Position numbers and translations under genes: made by a program. Shown here one piece after another: positions 1 to 6,701 of a stretch of DNA of 15,174 nucleotides (position 1 is the stretch's first letter; every line of letters starts with the position of its first letter). The stretch spans positions 1-15,174 of the forward strand of contig JADGOU010000033.1 in NCBI GenBank assembly GCA_017882835.1. Direction: 5' to 3'. The DNA comes from Frankiaceae bacterium. Its GTDB lineage: Bacteria; Actinomycetota; Actinomycetes; JADGOU01. Under the pieces are notes generated by a model that worked only from the letters and a program-made list of their open reading frames with translations, was not told where the DNA came from and did no database searches.

Positions 1-929
1 GTGTCGCCGCGCCGCACGGCGACGCCCTGGGTCCGCAGCCGAGCCCGGACACCTAGGCCGTCCGGCACATGCAGCAGCAGGAACGAGGCCGCCGGTCGCG
101 GCACAACGCGGACGCCGGGCAGCGCGCCCAACCGGCCGGCGAGCCACTCTCGGCGCTCGGCCAGGTCGTCCGCCGCAGCCGCCGCCGCGGCGACCGCCCC
201 TGGGCTGCTGCACGCCTGCGCGGCGACCAGAGCCAGCGACGACACCGACCACGGGGGCTGCGCGTCGGCCAACCGGGCTACCAGGTCGGGCGCTGTCAGC
301 AGGTAGCCGACGCGCAGCCCGGCGAGCCCCCAGGTCTTGGTCAGGCTGCGGACGACGACCAGCCCGGGCAGGTCGGCGCGGGTCGCCAGCGACTCGGGCT
401 CCCCCGGCACGCAGTCGGCGAAGGCCTCGTCCACGACGAGTACCCGACCCGGGCGGGCCAGCGCGGCAACTACGTCCGCCGGATGCAGCACCGACGTCGG
501 GTTGGTCGGGTTGCCGAGCACCACCAGGTCGGCGTCCGCTGGCACCAGCGTGGGGTCCAGTGTGAACGGTTCGGAGAGCACGACCCGGCGTACCGGCTGC
601 TCGGCCGCCCGCAACGCCGCCTCCGGGGCGGTGAACGACGGGTGCACGCACACGGCGAGCCGGGGCCGCAGCGCCCGGGCAAGCAGCACGAAGGCCTCGG
701 CCGCGCCGGCCGTGAGCAGCACCTCGGCGGGACGGCGCCCGTGCCGGGCGGCGACCGCGGCTCGGGCCGGCACGGGGTCGGGATAGCGGCCGAGGGTGTC
801 CAGGGCCGCGGCCAGCCGGGCCTGCAACCACGTCGGCGGCCCGGGTAGCCGGACGTTGACCGCGCAGTCCACCAGGTCGGGCGTCACCTCGGCGTCGCCA
901 TGGTGGCGCAGGTCCAGCGCCGGGCTCAC
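1..929 (-). CDS. cobC: CobC-like PLP-dependent aminotransferase/decarboxylase (partial, 3' end cut by window edge)
   Basis: Fold-type I PLP enzyme of the histidinol-phosphate aminotransferase superfamily, of the kind found in actinobacterial cobalamin operons (M. tuberculosis Rv2231c type). The family is linked to making or attaching the aminopropanol arm of the lower loop by threonine-phosphate decarboxylation; that role is family knowledge. Seen in the 309 visible residues: the substrate/PLP loop GNPTNPT (139-145), the PLP-ring Asp in VVDEAF (165-170), and the Schiff-base lysine K198 in SLTKTWGLAGLRVGY (195-209). Only the end of the C-terminal domain is missing. The start is a GTG at 929-927 whose GTGA overlaps the cbiX stop by 4 nt, so translation is probably coupled. 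An N-terminal run of about 20 residues precedes the fold, and no better start lies nearby. Last visible gene of the operon; more cob genes may follow to the left. Confidence 0.9.
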   Translation of the reverse strand, partial: MSPALDLRHHGDAEVTPDLVDCAVNVRLPGPPTWLQARLAAALDTLGRYPDPVPARAAVAARHGRRPAEVLLTAGAAEAFVLLARALRPRLAVCVHPSFTAPEAALRAAEQPVRRVVLSEPFTLDPTLVPADADLVVLGNPTNPTSVLHPADVVAALARPGRVLVVDEAFADCVPGEPESLATRADLPGLVVVRSLTKTWGLAGLRVGYLLTAPDLVARLADAQPPWSVSSLALVAAQACSSPGAVAAAAAAADDLAERREWLAGRLGALPGVRVVPRPAASFLLLHVPDGLGVRARLRTQGVAVRRGD

Positions 930-1825
930 TGGGGCCCGGCGTGGGTGTGGGTGTGTCCCGGGTCGTCGGGATGGTGGTGCGGGTGCTGCGGCGCGCCGAC
1001 CCGGGACTCGAAACCGGGCAGCGGCACCCGGTACAGGCAGGTGTCGCAGCTCATCCGGATGTCGCCGTGCACCGCCTCGAGGTAGCGCTCCAGCACCAGG
1101 TCGGCCAGCGCGTCGCTGTCGCCGATCAGGCCACCGCAGCGCACGTCGAGCTCCGGGTGCTGCGCTCCGTACGCGCCGGCCTGCTCGACCACCCGGTCGG
1201 GCAGCACACCCGGCAGCAGGAAGTAGGGCAGGACGACGATCCGTCGGGCGCCCAGGCGGCGGCAGCGCTCCAGCGCCGCGGGCACGCCAGGCTCGGCCAG
1301 GCTGACGAAGGCGTACTCGACCGCGCCCAGGCCGCGGCCCTCCCAGAACAGCCGGGCCACCTTGGCGATCTCCGCGTTCGCATCCGGGTCGGTCGACCCG
1401 CGCCCCACCAGCAGCACGGTCGTGTCGGCCGCGGCGCCCGGCGGCAGCACCGCGTCGAGGCGCTCGGCGAGCAGGGCCAGCAGGGTCGGGTGCGGGCCGA
1501 GCGGGCGGCCGTAGCAATAGCAGATGCCAGGGTGGCGCTGCTGCTCGCGGGCGAGTGCCGCCGGGATGTCGCCCTTGGCGTGCCCGGCCGCCACCAGCAC
1601 CAGCGGTACGACGCCGAAGTGCCGCTCCCCCGCAGCCACGAGCTGGGACACCGCGTCGGTCAACGGCGGCCGGGACAGCTCGATGAACCCGCCGCCGACC
1701 GGCAGGCCACCGGCGCGGAAGCGCACCCGATCCACGAGGGCGATGAACTCCGCCACCCCAGCGGCGCTACGGGTGCCGTGCCCGACGACGAGCAGCGCGG
1801 GCCGGGACGGCGTACCGGTGGTCAT
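926..1825 (-). CDS. cbiX: Sirohydrochlorin cobaltochelatase CbiX, long form with MXCXXC motif and His-rich tail
   Basis: Inserts Co2+ into sirohydrochlorin (or factor II) at the start of the early-cobalt route, without ATP. The 299-residue protein has two CbiX/SirB-like halves: the N-terminal half carries the GHGTR signature (15-19), with a chelating-type His at 16, and a second conserved His at 82 (AGHAKGD). The C-terminus has MSCDTC (258-263), which fits the MXCXXC motif described for the Bacillus megaterium long CbiX, where it holds an Fe-S centre. A His-rich tail follows (281-295, HPHHHP then HTHTH), plausibly a cobalt store. ATG start at 1825; a GGAG lies 5 nt upstream. It is separated from cobH by 13 nt that hold a six-codon bridging ORF. 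The neighbouring cobalt importer fits a cobalt rather than iron or nickel substrate. Confidence 0.92.
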   Translation of the reverse strand: MTTGTPSRPALLVVGHGTRSAAGVAEFIALVDRVRFRAGGLPVGGGFIELSRPPLTDAVSQLVAAGERHFGVVPLVLVAAGHAKGDIPAALAREQQRHPGICYCYGRPLGPHPTLLALLAERLDAVLPPGAAADTTVLLVGRGSTDPDANAEIAKVARLFWEGRGLGAVEYAFVSLAEPGVPAALERCRRLGARRIVVLPYFLLPGVLPDRVVEQAGAYGAQHPELDVRCGGLIGDSDALADLVLERYLEAVHGDIRMSCDTCLYRVPLPGFESRVGAPQHPHHHPDDPGHTHTHAGPQ

Positions 1826-1842
1826 GGAATCTCCGCGGTCAT
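1822..1842 (-). other. Six-codon ORF bridging cobH and cbiX
   Basis: The reading frame is ATG-ACC-GCG-GAG-ATT-CCA-TGA (peptide MTAEIP). Its ATG overlaps the cobH stop as ATGA, and its TGA overlaps the cbiX start as ATGA, so it fills the whole 13-nt gap between the two genes. The same GCGGAG is the likely ribosome binding site of cbiX. It may act as a translational relay rather than encode a useful peptide. Chance is a real alternative, since any RTG-A start carries an overlapping TGA. Confidence 0.3.
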
Positions 1843-2453
1843 GGGGTCTCTGCGACCAGGTCGGCTTTCGGGAGTTCGGCCTCCGGCAGGTCGGCGTAGA
1901 GCAGCGCGTTCACCGCGGCGGCGGCGACCGCGGAGCCGCCCTTCTCCGAGCGGTTGGAAACCGCCGGCAGCCCCGACGCCCGCAGCGCCGCCTTGGCCTC
2001 GACCGCGCCGACGAAGCCGACCGGCAGCCCCACCACCAGCGCCGGCCGGGCGGGCAGCTCGAGCAGCTCGGCCAAGGCGGTCGGGGCGTTGCCGACCACC
2101 CAGACCGCGCCCGGCCCGACCTCGGCCAGGGCTCGGCGGATCGCGGTGGCCGAGCGGGTGCGGCCCGGGTCGGCGACGGTGTCCCGGACCCGGCAGACGA
2201 CGTCGCGGGCGGTGATGCCGGCGGCCACCATCTCGGCGTCGGCCACCACCGGGGCGCCGGCCGCCAGCGCCGCGACCCCGGCGCGCAGCGTGGACTCCGC
2301 GCAGACCAGGTCTTCGACGTAGTCCAGGTCGGCGCTGGCGTGCACCACCCGCTCGACCACGGCGCGGGTCAGCGGCGGCAGGTGCGTCAGGTCCACCCGG
2401 GCGCGCAGGATGGCATGGGACCGGGCTTCGATCGGATGCACGGCGCGGGTCAC
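1839..2453 (-). CDS. cobH: Precorrin-8X / cobalt-precorrin-8 methylmutase
   Basis: Moves a methyl group from C-11 to C-12 of the corrin ring, giving (cobalt-)hydrogenobyrinate or cobyrinate, cytosolic. The 204-residue length is normal for CobH/CbiC. Family features seen: N-terminal HPIEARSHAILRARVDL (6-22), a likely catalytic His38 in ERVVHASADLD, GNAPTAL (121-127), the glycine-rich GLPVGFVGAVEAK (142-154) and KGGSAVAAAAVNALL (171-185). The start is GTG 2453-2451, which overlaps the transporter stop as GTGA. The open frame extends further upstream, but that part lies over the transporter in another frame and does not resemble CobH, so it was discarded. Confidence 0.93.
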   Translation of the reverse strand: MTRAVHPIEARSHAILRARVDLTHLPPLTRAVVERVVHASADLDYVEDLVCAESTLRAGVAALAAGAPVVADAEMVAAGITARDVVCRVRDTVADPGRTRSATAIRRALAEVGPGAVWVVGNAPTALAELLELPARPALVVGLPVGFVGAVEAKAALRASGLPAVSNRSEKGGSAVAAAAVNALLYADLPEAELPKADLVAETP

Positions 2454-3556
2454 GGCGCACTCCCCGGGCCAGCCTCCAAGCGCGCCAGCCGGTCGGCGAC
2501 CCGGCCGATCCGCCAGTACGCCGCGGCCGCGGCCCAGGTCAGCAGGAAGGCCCCGACGACGACGTAACCGAGCACCTGGAAGTGATCGCCGATGCCGGCG
2601 TACGCCGCCAGGGGGCCGCCCCAACCGGTGGCGTCGGTGAGCAGGGCAGCCAGGTACACGGTCCCGACGAACACGGCGACGACCACTGTCATCACCGTCG
2701 TGGTCAGGTTGTAGTAGAGCCGGCGGGCAGGGTGCTCGAAGGCCCAGGAGTAGGCCCGGGCCATCAGCACGCCGTCGAGGGTGTCCAGCGTGGACATGCC
2801 GGCGGCGAAGAGCAACGGCAGCGCGAGTACGGCGGCCAGCGGCGGCCGACCGCCGACGGCCGCCCCGGCGGACAGGGCCAGCAGCGCCACCTCGCTGGCC
2901 GTCTCCAGCCCCAGCCCAAAGAGCAGACCGACCGGGAACATGTGCCATGACGAGCGGATCAGCGTGCGAGCTCGGCCGCCGAGCAGCCGGTTGAACAGGC
3001 CGCGGTCGAGCAACTGGCGGTCGATCTCGGCTGCTTCGACCGCCTCGTCGCGGGCGACCCGGCGCCAGAGCCGGACCACCCCGGCGAGCACCGTCGCGTT
3101 CAGCCCGGCCACCAGCAGCAGGAAGCCGGCGGCCACGGCCTCGGCCACAACCGCGCCCACTGTCCGGAACGTCGACACCCCGGACGTGGTGGCCGCCCCG
3201 GTGACGATCGCGATCAGCACGGACAGCGCGAGCACCACCGTCGAGTGGCCAAGGGAGAAGAAGAAGCCGATGCCGACCGGCCGCCGGCCGCGGGCCAGCA
3301 TCAGCCGGGTGGTGTCGTCGATGGCGGCGATGTGGTCGGCGTCGAAGGCGTGCCGCAGGCCGAGGGAATAGGCCAGCACGCCGGCGCCGGCCAGGCCGCC
3401 CGCCGCCGGCAGGCTCGCACCGGCGGACAGGTAGAGCGCAATCCCGGCCAGGTGCAGGCCGATCACCACCCCGAGGATGGCGACCAGCCGGCGCCGGCGT
3501 CCCCGCGGTCCGTCGTCGGCGGCCAGAGATGCGACGGTCGCCGCCGTGGCGGTCAC
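2450..3556 (-). CDS. NiCoT-family nickel/cobalt permease (probable cobalt importer)
   Basis: Secondary transporter of the NiCoT family (HoxN/NixA/NhlF type) in the cytoplasmic membrane; the operon context argues for Co2+ import to feed CbiX. The 368 residues show about eight hydrophobic segments. The family signature RHAFDADHIAAIDDTTR is at 68-84, in the second membrane region, and holds the metal-binding His and Asp residues. Further family motifs are GFFFSLGHSTVV (97-108), LGLETASEVALL (215-226) and GMSTLDTLDGVLMARAY (253-269). A longer open frame would add 41 residues upstream, but these are Arg/Gly-rich and lie over the ferredoxin gene. The GTG at 3556 overlaps the ferredoxin stop as GTGA and gives a normal NiCoT N-terminus, so I chose it. 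Confidence 0.93.
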   Translation of the reverse strand: MTATAATVASLAADDGPRGRRRRLVAILGVVIGLHLAGIALYLSAGASLPAAGGLAGAGVLAYSLGLRHAFDADHIAAIDDTTRLMLARGRRPVGIGFFFSLGHSTVVLALSVLIAIVTGAATTSGVSTFRTVGAVVAEAVAAGFLLLVAGLNATVLAGVVRLWRRVARDEAVEAAEIDRQLLDRGLFNRLLGGRARTLIRSSWHMFPVGLLFGLGLETASEVALLALSAGAAVGGRPPLAAVLALPLLFAAGMSTLDTLDGVLMARAYSWAFEHPARRLYYNLTTTVMTVVVAVFVGTVYLAALLTDATGWGGPLAAYAGIGDHFQVLGYVVVGAFLLTWAAAAAYWRIGRVADRLARLEAGPGSAP

Positions 3557-3762
3557 CGGAACACCTCTCGGACGGCGTCCACCGGGCAGACCTCCACGCA
3601 CTCGCCGCAGCCGGTGCACCACTCGGCAAGGACGACCAGCGGTTGGTTGGCCCCCGAGCGGATGGCGTGCTCCGGGCACGTGAGCAGGCAGGCGCCGCAG
3701 CCGGCGCAGCGGGCGCTGACCCGGTATCCGAGGGTTCCGGAGCGGCCGGCCGGCGCGGTCAC
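3553..3762 (-). CDS. Small 2[4Fe-4S] ferredoxin inside the cobalamin operon
   Basis: A 69-residue bacterial-type ferredoxin with two complete cluster motifs: Cys19, 22, 25, 29 (CAGCGACLLTCP) and Cys49, 52, 55, 59 (CTGCGECVEVCP). Each follows CxxCxxCxxxCP, so it should carry two low-potential [4Fe-4S] clusters and act as a soluble electron carrier. Two GTG starts are possible. The one at 3762 gives the 4-nt GTGA overlap with the cbiG-cobJ stop seen elsewhere in the operon and is preferred; the one at 3771 adds three residues. Its partner is not visible. Candidates by inference are the Co(II) to Co(I) reduction needed by CobO, the Fe-S centre of CbiX, or a redox step on the ring. Confidence 0.9.
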   Translation of the reverse strand: MTAPAGRSGTLGYRVSARCAGCGACLLTCPEHAIRSGANQPLVVLAEWCTGCGECVEVCPVDAVREVFR

Positions 3763-5486
3763 GACTGCCACCGGTAGCCCCGCGGCGTCACCATCCGGCC
3801 GGCCACGACGTGAGAGGTCGAACTGCCGACGACGACGACACTGCGCATGTCGACGTCATATGCCGGGTCATATTCCGGGTCACAATCCGGGCCAGCGGAA
3901 AACTCGGCCAGCGTGGTCAGCAGCACCCGCTGCTCCGGCCGGCTGGCCTCGCGCACGATGCCGACCGGCGTCTGCGGGTGGCGGGCGGCGGCGAGCAGGG
4001 CGAGCGCCTTGCCGAGCTGCCAGTCCCGGTCCCGGCTGCGGGGGTTGTAGAAGGTGACGACGAAGTCTCCCGCCGCCGCCGCCTCGACCCGGCGCTCGAT
4101 CACCTCCCACGGCGTGTGCAGGTCGGACAGGCTAATCGTGGCGGCGTCGTGGCCAAGCGGAGCACCAAGCAGCGCGGCGGCGGCCAGCGCCGCCGTCACC
4201 CCCGGTACGCCGACCACGTCGATGTCCGCACCCGCCAGCGCCAGCGCGGGGCTGCCCATGGCGTAGACGCCGGCGTCGCCGCTGCCGAGCAGCGCCACCG
4301 CGTGTCCGTCGCGAGCAGCGGCGACGGCGGCGGCGGCCCGCTTCTCCTCGGCGCCGAGCCCGCTGGCCAGCACCCGGGTGCCCGGGCGGAGCAGGTCGCG
4401 GACCTGGTCGACGTAGGAGTCCAGGCCGACGACGACACCGGCCCGCACGATCGCGGCCGACGCCCGCGGGGTCATCAGGTCGCGCGCGCCCGGTCCCAGG
4501 CCGACCAGAGTGAGCCAACCGCGCGGCGCGTGCCGGGCGACGGCGACGGTGGCGTGCCGACTGACCCGTTTGGCAACGACCAGCTCGGCTCGGCCGCCGG
4601 CCAGCGCGGCCGCCTCGGCGACGCTGGGCGTGCCGACGGCGGCGCGGACCACCTCGCTCGGGTTGGGTACGGCGATCGCGGCCAGGCGGTCGGCGGCGTG
4701 CCCCGCCAGCGGCCAGCCCCGGCTGCCGGCGGCCGCGACGATGCCGGGCTCGGCGAGCTTGACGTCCACGGTCGCCAGGTGGCCGACGGACAACGGCGAG
4801 AGACCGGCTTCGTTCAGCGCGTCATCGACCAGGTCGAGCACCTCGGCCGCGGGGGCGCCGCGACTGGCTCCCACGCCGACGACCAGGCTCGGTGGCCGGT
4901 ACACCACCGCCGGCCGCGGCGGCTCGATCAGCCGGTCGGTGATGGCGATCAGCGGTGCGGTCGGCTCCGGGTCGGTGGACACGTTGGCCGGCAGCGGCGG
5001 CAGCGGCCAGGTGGCGTCGGCGAGCACCGTGACCGGCGTACCGGAAAGCAGCGCGGCACCTACGGCCGCCTGATCGCTGCCCGGCTCGACCCGGAAGCCC
5101 AGGTCTGCACCGAAGGTGTCCAACGCAGGGATGCCGGCGGCGTCGCTGGCCGTCGTGATCACCGGCTCGCAGCCCAGGGCCGCCGCCACCCGGGCGGCGA
5201 GGGCGTTGGCGCCACCGGCGTGGCCGCCGACGACAGGGACCGCGAACCGCCGCGCCTCGTCCACGCAGACGACACCGGGATCGGTCGTCTTGGTGCCCAA
5301 CAGCGGGGCGAGCAGCCGAACGCTGGCCCCCACCGCGAGGAAGCAGACCACGCCGTCGCACTCGGTCCAGGCCCGGCGCAGCGCTGCGGCAACCGGCTCG
5401 TCGTAGTCGCGGGCATCCGACCAGCGCTGCGCGAGCTCGGCGGCCGCGGACCGGCCCGCCGCGGTGGCCGCGACCAGGCCAATCAC
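3759..5486 (-). CDS. cobJ: Fusion of CbiG (cobalt-precorrin-5A hydrolase) and CobJ/CbiH (precorrin-3B C17-methyltransferase)
   Basis: A 575-residue two-enzyme chain. Residues 1-320 are CbiG, which opens the C-20 lactone and releases acetaldehyde in the anaerobic route; seen are VGASVRLLAPLL (52-63), VVGGHAGGANALA (85-97), and a C-terminal CbiG domain from about 199 (SLVVGVGASRG). Residues 324-575 are CobJ/CbiH, the SAM-dependent C-17 methylation and ring contraction: WLTLVGLGPG (324-333), GSGDAGVYAMGSP (401-413), SLSDLHTPWEVIERR (452-466) and FYNPRSRDRDWQ (479-490). The GTG start at 5486 has a GGGGGG tract 5 nt upstream. A short Asp/Pro/Tyr-rich insert at 533-546 comes from a DNA repeat. The fusion places consecutive ring-contraction chemistry in one protein. 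It follows cobL after 30 nt and overlaps the ferredoxin gene. Confidence 0.93.
   Translation of the reverse strand: MIGLVAATAAGRSAAAELAQRWSDARDYDEPVAAALRRAWTECDGVVCFLAVGASVRLLAPLLGTKTTDPGVVCVDEARRFAVPVVGGHAGGANALAARVAAALGCEPVITTASDAAGIPALDTFGADLGFRVEPGSDQAAVGAALLSGTPVTVLADATWPLPPLPANVSTDPEPTAPLIAITDRLIEPPRPAVVYRPPSLVVGVGASRGAPAAEVLDLVDDALNEAGLSPLSVGHLATVDVKLAEPGIVAAAGSRGWPLAGHAADRLAAIAVPNPSEVVRAAVGTPSVAEAAALAGGRAELVVAKRVSRHATVAVARHAPRGWLTLVGLGPGARDLMTPRASAAIVRAGVVVGLDSYVDQVRDLLRPGTRVLASGLGAEEKRAAAAVAAARDGHAVALLGSGDAGVYAMGSPALALAGADIDVVGVPGVTAALAAAALLGAPLGHDAATISLSDLHTPWEVIERRVEAAAAGDFVVTFYNPRSRDRDWQLGKALALLAAARHPQTPVGIVREASRPEQRVLLTTLAEFSAGPDCDPEYDPAYDVDMRSVVVVGSSTSHVVAGRMVTPRGYRWQS
3856..3891 (-). 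repeat. Three 12-bp imperfect tandem repeats in the cobJ domain
   Basis: Three consecutive 12-bp units (3856-3867, 3868-3879, 3880-3891), on the plus strand of type TCATATKCCGGG, differ by a few bases. On the coding strand they give a DP(E/A)YD-like string at residues 535-543 of the fusion, just before the last conserved strand (SVVVVG). The unit length keeps the frame, so the array looks like a tolerated in-frame expansion in a surface loop. Confidence 0.75.
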
Positions 5487-5503
5487 CAGTGCCCCCCAGT
5501 CAT
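5483..5503 (-). other. Six-codon ORF bridging cobL and cbiG-cobJ
   Basis: The frame ATG-ACT-GGG-GGG-CAC-TGG-TGA (peptide MTGGHW) lies in the 30-nt gap after cobL. Its TGA overlaps the GTG start of cbiG-cobJ as GTGA, and a GGAG 7 nt before its ATG could be a ribosome binding site. The G6 run inside it may equally serve as the ribosome binding site of cbiG-cobJ. Chance occurrence cannot be excluded. Confidence 0.25.
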
Positions 5504-5516
5504 CGCAGCGCTCCGA

Positions 5517-6701
5517 TCACCGAAGCCCCCAGAGCAGGAACACCGGGTTGGTGGCTGCGAGCCGGGTACCGCCGTCCGGCAGCTCGACCAGCCGGGCGGC
5601 GCCGAGCTGGGTGCCCTCGACCGCGAAGCCGGCGGCGGCCAGCGCCGCACGGATGGGTGCCACCCGATCCAGCGCGGCCAGGGCGACGACGACCCGCCGC
5701 GGCCGGTCCAGGGCGACCACGGCGCGGACCACCTCGACCCCGCCACCGCCGACGAAGACGGCGTCGGGTGCGGGCAGGCCGGCGAAGGCCGCCGGCGCGC
5801 GCCCGGGCACGACCCGGACCTCGACGCCGTACGCCGCGGCGTTGGCGCGTACCAGCTCGCACGCCGCCGGGTCGGCCTCCACCGCCACCACGGCCGCACC
5901 GAACCGGGCGCACTCCACCGCGACCGAGCCACTGCCGGCGCCGATGTCCCAGACGCACTCGCCGAGGCGGGGGCCGAGGCGGGCCAGCGCCAGCGCCCGG
6001 ACCTCGCTCTTGGTCACCATCGAGTCGCGGTGCTCGAACGCGGTCTCGGGCAGCGCCCAGCCGGCGGGGGCGGGCGGCGCGCCGGCCAGCCAGCCGGCGG
6101 GGCGCTGCATCGAATCCGCGGCGAGGACGACCCCGACGTTCGGCTCCGCCCAGTGGCGGCCGGCCGCGTCCGCGGGCGAGCAGCGCACGACGGACTCGCC
6201 CGGCGTACCAAGGTCGGTGCCGATGACCATCGTCCGGTCGCTGCCGGACAGGGCGGCGCCGAGCTCGGCGGGACCGGCGTCTGGACCGGTCAGTACGGCG
6301 ACCTTGGGGTGAGCGCGGCAGACGTTCACCGCCGGGCCGAGGTCGCGGCCGTGGGCGCTGACCACGACGGCGTCGTCCCAAGCCAGGCCCAGCCGGGCGA
6401 AGGCCAGCGCCACCGCGGAGACGGCCGGCAGCACCTCGAAGTCCAGGCCGCGGCGACGCAGCGCGCGGACGATGCCGAAGAAGCCGGGGTCACCGCTGGC
6501 CACGACGACGCTGTCACCGTCGTGGGTCGCCAGCGCGTCCAGCCCGGCGGCGAGGTCGCCCAGCACCACCCGACCGGCTCCCGCCGGGACGTCGACCGCT
6601 GCCAGGTGCCGGCCGCCACCGACGACCAGGGTCGCTCCGGCCAGCGCGGCGACCGCCGCCGGCGACAGTGCCGACCCGTCCCAGCCGACAACCCGAATCA
6701 C
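5517..6701 (-). CDS. cobL: Precorrin-6Y C5,15-methyltransferase (decarboxylating), CbiE-CbiT fusion
   Basis: Methylates C-5 and C-15 of the ring and removes the C-12 acetate carboxyl, using SAM. The 394 residues have the normal two-domain CobL build. An N-terminal tetrapyrrole methylase domain (CbiE, 1 to about 200) shows VVGWDG (4-9), VVASGDPGFFGI (66-77) and LPAVSAV (91-97). A C-terminal class I methyltransferase (CbiT, about 215-394) shows MVTKSEVRALAL (228-239) and the SAM loop WDIGAGSGSVAVECAR (251-266). The GTG at 6701 overlaps the cbiD stop as GTGA. It would act after the C-1 methylation by CbiD and a ring reduction whose gene is not in this window. Confidence 0.95.
   Translation of the reverse strand: MIRVVGWDGSALSPAAVAALAGATLVVGGGRHLAAVDVPAGAGRVVLGDLAAGLDALATHDGDSVVVASGDPGFFGIVRALRRRGLDFEVLPAVSAVALAFARLGLAWDDAVVVSAHGRDLGPAVNVCRAHPKVAVLTGPDAGPAELGAALSGSDRTMVIGTDLGTPGESVVRCSPADAAGRHWAEPNVGVVLAADSMQRPAGWLAGAPPAPAGWALPETAFEHRDSMVTKSEVRALALARLGPRLGECVWDIGAGSGSVAVECARFGAAVVAVEADPAACELVRANAAAYGVEVRVVPGRAPAAFAGLPAPDAVFVGGGGVEVVRAVVALDRPRRVVVALAALDRVAPIRAALAAAGFAVEGTQLGAARLVELPDGGTRLAATNPVFLLWGLR

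Noticed and set aside
1839..3629. 596-codon minus-strand frame containing cobH
   Set aside because: Only the last 204 codons match CobH; the rest is a shadow of the transporter gene in another frame, so the start was moved to GTG 2453.
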